Below are positions 21,700-25,821 of a stretch of 25,821 nucleotides of DNA, piece by piece. Where the stretch lies: NCBI GenBank assembly GCA_002399285.1, contig DHDI01000022.1, positions 2,934-28,754 of the forward strand, given 5' to 3'. Positions within the stretch are counted from its first letter, which is position 1; each line of letters opens with the position of its first letter. Source of the stretch: Thermoanaerobacterales bacterium UBA4880 (GTDB lineage: Bacteria; Bacillota; Thermoanaerobacteria; Thermoanaerobacterales; UBA4877). A program made the position numbers and the translations under genes. The notes beneath the pieces were generated by a model. It saw only the letters and a list, made by a program, of their open reading frames with translations, searched no databases and had not been told where the DNA came from.

Positions 21700-24414
21700 A
21701 TGGACAGGTTGGATGAGGTATACTCCGCGCTGGCGGAGTTTGTAAGGCACTACGGGGACGGGGCGTCGGCCTCGGATATAAGCGCTCAGACGGATATCGA
21801 CAGGAGCACGGCCAGCAGGTATTTGAACGAGCTTTGCCGTACGGGAAGGGCTGAAAAGACGGGCGGCCGCCCCGTGCTGTATCGGCCGTGCCCGATGAAA
21901 GAAGATGCGGCGGCCGGGCCTGCAAAGCAAGAGGGGCCGGGAAGTACTCTGGACATGATAATAGGAGCCGACAACAGCCTCAAGGCGGCTATCAAGCTGG
22001 CCAAGGCTGCGGTGCTCTATCCGCCCGACGGACTTTCTACGCTCATACTGGGAGAGACCGGGGTGGGCAAGTCCATGTTTGCGGAGGCCATGTTCAGGTT
22101 TGCCATAGAGTCGGACATCTTGTCTCCGGATGCGGCATTTGTCAATTTCAACTGCGCCGACTATGCGGACAATCCTCAGCTCTTGCTGTCGCAGCTCTTC
22201 GGTGTGAGGAAGGGGGCGTATACCGGGGCGGACGCGGACAGGCCGGGCCTTTTCGCAGCGGCCGACGGCGGCATGATCTTCTTAGATGAGATCCACCGTT
22301 TGCCTCCTCAGGGACAGGAGATGCTGTTTACCTATATGGACAAGGGCTATTTCCGGCCGCTGGGCGCGGCTGACGAGACCGTAAGCGCCAAAGTAAGGAT
22401 CGTTGCCGCTACCACCGAGGAACCCGATTCTTTCCTGCTAAAAACGTTTACCCGAAGGATACCCATACTGATAAACCTGCCGCCTTTGCGGGACAGGAGC
22501 CTTTCCGAGAGATTCAGTCTGGCGAGCGATTTTCTGGGGGAGGAGGCCGGGAGGGTCAGCTGCAGCATCTATGCGGACAGGGATTCGTTCATGTCCTTCC
22601 TGCTGTATGACTGCCCCGGGAATGTGGGCCAACTGAAGAGCGATATACAGATAGCATGCGCGAAATCCTTCCTGGACCTGAAATCACAGAAGAAGGAGTA
22701 TTTGTTCATATCGCCGGACGACCTTCCGCCCTATGTGAAGCGCGCCATCATGAAGGTCCATGACTACAGGGACGAGTTCGACAGCCTTCTGCCGGAGGGG
22801 CAGGACATACTCTTTTTCTCCGCAGACGGTGAGGCAGACAACACCATAGTTTCCGACGACGGGGACGTATATTTCTACGACGTCATAGAGAGAAAGCTGG
22901 ATATATTGAAGGGCCTGGGCATAGGCGAAGACGAGATGAACCAGATACTCAACGGGGAGATAGAGAAGCACTTCAGGAAGTATATACAGAAGATGCCGGG
23001 CAGGTACAGGAAGGATGAGATATCCAAGATCACGGGCGAAAACGTGATAGAGACCACGGAGGAGATACTGGACATGGCGGAGAAGAGGCTGGGAAGGTAC
23101 ATGGACGAGCGGATATTTTTCGGCTTGGCCCTTCACCTGCAGAAGACCATAGACCGCGTAAAATCGGGAAGCCGTATATACAACCCCAGAACTAATTTCA
23201 TACGCGTCAATCACCCCGACGAATTCGTCACCGCCATAGAAGCGGCAAGGATAATAGACAATACTTTCAACATAGAGACCCCGCTGGACGAGATCGGCTA
23301 TCTGGCCATGTTCTTCGTAGAGGACGACGAAGGCGAAAAAACGGAGGAAAAGGGCAAGGTAGGCATACTCATAGTCATGCACGGCAATTCCACGGCAAGC
23401 AGCATGGCCCAGGTCACCAACGAGCTTGTGGGAGCGCAGCATGCCATAGGGCTGGACATGCCGCTGAGCTTAAATTCCGAAAAGATGTACGGTATCGTAA
23501 AGGAGAATGTGATAAAGGCCGATAAGGGCAGAGGGGTGTTGCTGCTTGTGGATATGGGCTCCCTCAAAAACTTCGGTGATATAATATCCGAGGAGACCGG
23601 CATAGAGGTCAAGACCGTGGACATGGTCACCACCCTCACGGCCATCGACGCATGCCATAAGGCGGTGCTTGGCAGGGAGCTGCGCGAGATCTACCGGTCC
23701 TCCGCCGGAATAAACTGCAGGAGCCTGCCGGCCAGGCTGCAGGACAGAGCGCATACGGAAAACATAATCATCACGGCATGTTTTACAGGCAAGGGCGCGG
23801 CCGAGGAATTGAAACGGCTTCTGAAGGACGAGTACCTCAAGGACATGGAGGATATACGCGTGATATCCATGGAATTCATCGACAGGTCCCGCTTCATAGA
23901 CGCAGTCAAAAAGTACAGGGAGAGCTATAACATATTGGCCATAGTGGGCACCATGGATTGTTCCGTCGGGGGCATCCCCTTCATTTCCGCGGTGGATCTG
24001 CTTACGGGCAGGGCAGGCAATGCCATAGCTCAGATGATCGACCAGGTAAATACGCTGGACGATATAAGGTCGTCGCTCAGCGGATATTTGAGTCATATAA
24101 ACGGCGGCCAATGCTTCAAAGCGTCCGGCCGGGCGGTGGATGCCATTGAGGAGGAGCTGGGCATACGGCTGATGCCCGACGTGAAGATAGGCATAATGAT
24201 GCATCTGTGCTTTCTTGCCGAAAAGATAGCATCGGGAGGTACGGAAAATACATTTGAAGATATAGACGATTACGGTAAAATATATGGGAGTCAGATGGAG
24301 ACAATAAAGCAGCACCTCAAGGAGATCGAGAGTATATGCAATATCGACATAGGCAGGCATGAGTGCGCGTATCTCTGCCGCACGTTTTTGGAAAATACCT
24401 CCGAAACGGCATAG
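21700..24414 (+). CDS. LevR-type sigma-54-dependent PTS-regulated activator (AAA+, PRDs, EIIA, EIIB-like)
   Basis: A 904-residue activator. An N-terminal winged helix (about 1-65, DISAQTDIDRSTASRYLNEL) precedes the AAA+ domain: Walker A GETGVGKS (118-125), GAYTGA (172-177) for contact with sigma-54, and Walker B GGMIFLDE (190-197). PRD1 follows (about 395-510, with H479), then an EIIA(Man)-like domain with H561 in ILIVMHGNS, an EIIB-like segment with C694 in ITACFTGKG, and PRD2 (about 780-895, with H799 and H835). This is the domain order of B. subtilis LevR. HPr and a cognate EIIB phosphorylate such proteins, so activation follows PTS sugar flux and catabolite state (family knowledge). A -24/-12 promoter and a PTS EIIC gene follow, the evident target. 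The GAYTGA motif has Y for F, common in this family. Confidence 0.94.
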   Translation: MDRLDEVYSALAEFVRHYGDGASASDISAQTDIDRSTASRYLNELCRTGRAEKTGGRPVLYRPCPMKEDAAAGPAKQEGPGSTLDMIIGADNSLKAAIKLAKAAVLYPPDGLSTLILGETGVGKSMFAEAMFRFAIESDILSPDAAFVNFNCADYADNPQLLLSQLFGVRKGAYTGADADRPGLFAAADGGMIFLDEIHRLPPQGQEMLFTYMDKGYFRPLGAADETVSAKVRIVAATTEEPDSFLLKTFTRRIPILINLPPLRDRSLSERFSLASDFLGEEAGRVSCSIYADRDSFMSFLLYDCPGNVGQLKSDIQIACAKSFLDLKSQKKEYLFISPDDLPPYVKRAIMKVHDYRDEFDSLLPEGQDILFFSADGEADNTIVSDDGDVYFYDVIERKLDILKGLGIGEDEMNQILNGEIEKHFRKYIQKMPGRYRKDEISKITGENVIETTEEILDMAEKRLGRYMDERIFFGLALHLQKTIDRVKSGSRIYNPRTNFIRVNHPDEFVTAIEAARIIDNTFNIETPLDEIGYLAMFFVEDDEGEKTEEKGKVGILIVMHGNSTASSMAQVTNELVGAQHAIGLDMPLSLNSEKMYGIVKENVIKADKGRGVLLLVDMGSLKNFGDIISEETGIEVKTVDMVTTLTAIDACHKAVLGRELREIYRSSAGINCRSLPARLQDRAHTENIIITACFTGKGAAEELKRLLKDEYLKDMEDIRVISMEFIDRSRFIDAVKKYRESYNILAIVGTMDCSVGGIPFISAVDLLTGRAGNAIAQMIDQVNTLDDIRSSLSGYLSHINGGQCFKASGRAVDAIEEELGIRLMPDVKIGIMMHLCFLAEKIASGGTENTFEDIDDYGKIYGSQMETIKQHLKEIESICNIDIGRHECAYLCRTFLENTSETA

Positions 24415-24423
24415 GACAAAAAG

Positions 24424-24461
24424 AGTGTGCAAAGTGTGCACGAAGTTATGCACACTTTTTT
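24424..24461 (+). terminator. Terminator of the activator gene built from AGTGTGCA repeats; probable enhancer site
   Basis: AAAGTGTGCA (24431-24440) pairs with TGCACACTTT (24449-24458) over ten positions, with an eight-base loop and T residues to 24461, a good intrinsic terminator. The 8-mer AGTGTGCA also occurs directly before it (24424-24431), nine bases upstream of the copy in the stem. The dyad is centred about 95 bases upstream of the sigma-54 promoter, a usual place for an activator binding site of a LevR-type protein. Confidence 0.8.
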
Positions 24462-24524
24462 AATGACACTCTATAATTTTTCCCTGCCATATCGGGATTT
24501 TCACCCCTCAAAAATTATTTTATC

Positions 24525-24540
24525 TGGCATGGAAATTGCA
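24525..24540 (+). promoter_or_regulatory. Sigma-54 (-24/-12) promoter of the PTS EIIC operon
   Basis: TGGCATGGAAATTGCA fits the consensus TGGCACG-N4-TTGCW with one mismatch; GG and GC are exactly ten bases apart. It lies between the LevR-type activator gene and the EIIC gene, giving a start about 100 bases before the EIIC start codon. Confidence 0.93.
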
Positions 24541-24655
24541 ACTATATAGTATCGGCAGGATGAGTGTGCAGAAAACGATATCTATGAGGAGGGTCGGAAA
24601 TATCGTAAGCTTTCGGGATTTATATTTAGAAGTATAAAAAAGGAGGAGTTAAGTG

Positions 24656-25821
24656 ATGGAGGAAACAAAACGTGCCGGATTTCTCGAACGAATGACAAGT
24701 TTTATAGAAGAAAAAGTCGCGCCGCCGCTGCTGAGCCTTTCACAGTTCAGATATTTGGAAGCCCTGCAGCGCACATTCGTCACTCTGATGCCGTATATGA
24801 TCTTAGGGGCGACGGCAACCCTGATACTCAATCTGGGCGGTCTGTTTGGCCCGGACGGAGGGCTCAACCTTCCGGGAGCCGTGAAAGTGATAAACGCAGT
24901 CGTGGATCCCTGCCGGCCGTGGCTGCTGCAGATAGTGTTCGTGACGATCAATCTGCTTGCTCTCATTACTACCATTTTGAACGGTTATTTTCTCGGCGAG
25001 TATTACAATAGAAAGGATAAGAATGTAAGCCCGATCGCTTCAGCGGTTTTGTCCTTTGTGTCCTTTCTGTGTTTTATCGACTTTACAAAGCTCAGTGAGA
25101 ATTTTGACTGGCCGGCTTATATTCTCGGATCTCCCAGCCTTTTCGGAGGGATCCTGATCAGTATACTCGCCGTGGAGATATATCGTATTCTCATCGGCAA
25201 AAATATCACCATCAAGATGCCGGATTCGGTACCCCCGATGATTGCCGCGGCCTTTACGAGCATGATACCCGTATCCGTCGTAGTCGTCGTCTGCTCTGTT
25301 ATCGGCAGGGGTTTTGCAAATTTTGATTTCTTAGGTCTGCTGAATAAACTCTGCGCATATCTTGTCGTCGGAGGAAGCGGTCCCGTAGCCCAGTTTTTGG
25401 GATTCTTCCTGGACAGAGTGCTGTGGTTTGTCGGCCTGCATGGCTCCAACATAGTATCTTCAGTGATGCAGCCTGTTTGGACCACCATGATCACGGACAA
25501 TATCAACGCCTTTGCCGCTCACCAGGCGATCCCATACATGTTTACCGAGCAGTGGATAAACTTCTATGTGAGATGCTCAGTTTTCCCGGTCGCGCTGCTT
25601 TGCTGCATGAGCAAGGTCAAGCGGTTCAAGGTGCTGGGAAAGCTCTCTCTGCCGGGAACTATTTTCAATATTGCAGAGCCTGTGATGTACGGCCTTCCTA
25701 TCGTGCTCAACCCGCTCATGTTCGTGCCGTGGGTCATAGGATTCAGCTTGCTCTTCATACTCAATGCCATTTTAGGCGTTCTTGGCATCACGCCGCCTAT
25801 GGTTTCCATGGTCGTCTGGAC
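24656..25821 (+). CDS. PTS lactose/cellobiose-family EIIC component (3' truncated by the window)
   Basis: The frame is open from ATG 24656 to the last base, 388 residues so far; the family is usually about 420-450 long, so only the end is missing. GTG 24653 is an alternative start; AGGAGG (24641-24646) is nine bases from the ATG. The N-terminal EEKVAPPLLSLSQFRYLEAL and QRTFVTLMPYMILGA segments, the GLHGSNIV loop and NIAEPVMYGLPIVLNPLMFV are hallmarks of CelB/LicC-type EIIC proteins (the NxxEPxxFGxPIVxNP motif). About eight or more hydrophobic segments are present. Substrate class: beta-glucosides such as cellobiose, lichenan products or chitobiose. Expression should depend on sigma-54 and the LevR-type activator. 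EIIA and EIIB genes are presumably beyond the window. Confidence 0.94.
   Translation, partial: MEETKRAGFLERMTSFIEEKVAPPLLSLSQFRYLEALQRTFVTLMPYMILGATATLILNLGGLFGPDGGLNLPGAVKVINAVVDPCRPWLLQIVFVTINLLALITTILNGYFLGEYYNRKDKNVSPIASAVLSFVSFLCFIDFTKLSENFDWPAYILGSPSLFGGILISILAVEIYRILIGKNITIKMPDSVPPMIAAAFTSMIPVSVVVVVCSVIGRGFANFDFLGLLNKLCAYLVVGGSGPVAQFLGFFLDRVLWFVGLHGSNIVSSVMQPVWTTMITDNINAFAAHQAIPYMFTEQWINFYVRCSVFPVALLCCMSKVKRFKVLGKLSLPGTIFNIAEPVMYGLPIVLNPLMFVPWVIGFSLLFILNAILGVLGITPPMVSMVVW

Noticed and set aside
22684..24453. Minus-strand open frames of 250-330 codons opposite the LevR-type gene
   Set aside because: They are opposite a well-supported 904-codon gene with all expected domains, and no motif or start signal supports them.
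24560..24637. A 25-codon frame in the leader of the EIIC gene
   Set aside because: It lacks a convincing ribosome binding site, shows no link to a hairpin, and contains one of the AGTGTGCA repeats, so regulatory DNA explains it better.

Overview
The window looks like a chromosomal segment of an anaerobic, Gram-positive bacterium of the Firmicutes, most likely Clostridia. The reasons are strong AGGAGG-type ribosome binding sites, TTG/GTG starts, heavy use of ATA and AGG codons, several PTS systems, a LevR-type sigma-54 activator, DhaKLM, a LanFEG-type transporter with its two-component system, and ferredoxin-like flavoproteins. I cannot name the genus. No rRNA, tRNA, CRISPR array, insertion sequence or phage gene was seen. 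No gene-free stretch exceeds 300 bases, and the larger gaps (3598-3797, 5249-5490, 17552-17833, 20696-20914, 21488-21699, 24415-24655) are accounted for by the promoters, operators and terminators listed.

Layout: (1) 1-3597 is the 3' part of a glycerol/dihydroxyacetone operon: a truncated NAD(P)/FAD oxidoreductase, a DUF1667 Fe-S-type protein, and DhaK-DhaL-DhaM. (2) 3798-10211 is visibly more AT-rich. Two back-to-back GntR/UTRA regulators precede a six-gene operon: a two-SIS-domain deglycase/isomerase, mannose-family PTS EIIA, EIIB, EIIC and EIID, and a second SIS protein that strongly resembles fructoselysine-6-phosphate deglycase FrlB. This matches the gene content of the Salmonella gfr (glucoselysine/fructoselysine) operon, but with GntR control in place of a sigma-54 activator. 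(3) 10333-12358 is a drug-efflux unit: a MarR regulator behind a perfect consensus promoter with a palindromic operator, then a small leader ORF lying across an intrinsic terminator, then a MATE exporter. (4) 12440-16856 is a LanF-LanE-LanG type ABC transporter with an OmpR-family response regulator and a histidine kinase, a stand-alone lantibiotic-resistance-like module with no lantibiotic biosynthesis gene in view. (5) 16853-17551 (minus) is a rhomboid protease converging on the kinase gene. (6) 17834-20695 (minus) holds a geranylgeranyl-reductase-family flavoprotein and a large multi-ferredoxin GltD-like NAD(P)H oxidoreductase, with a divergent TetR regulator and a palindromic operator placed at both promoters. 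(7) 21700-25821 is a 904-residue LevR-type activator, then a repeat-rich terminator/enhancer region, a near-consensus -24/-12 promoter, and the truncated gene of a lactose/cellobiose-family PTS EIIC.

How they work together: the segment is dominated by sugar and polyol uptake through PTS phosphate (DHA, a probable Amadori product or amino sugar, and a probable beta-glucoside), with cell-envelope and drug defence modules and a redox pair between them. All functions are inferred from motifs and remembered family features. No database search was run.
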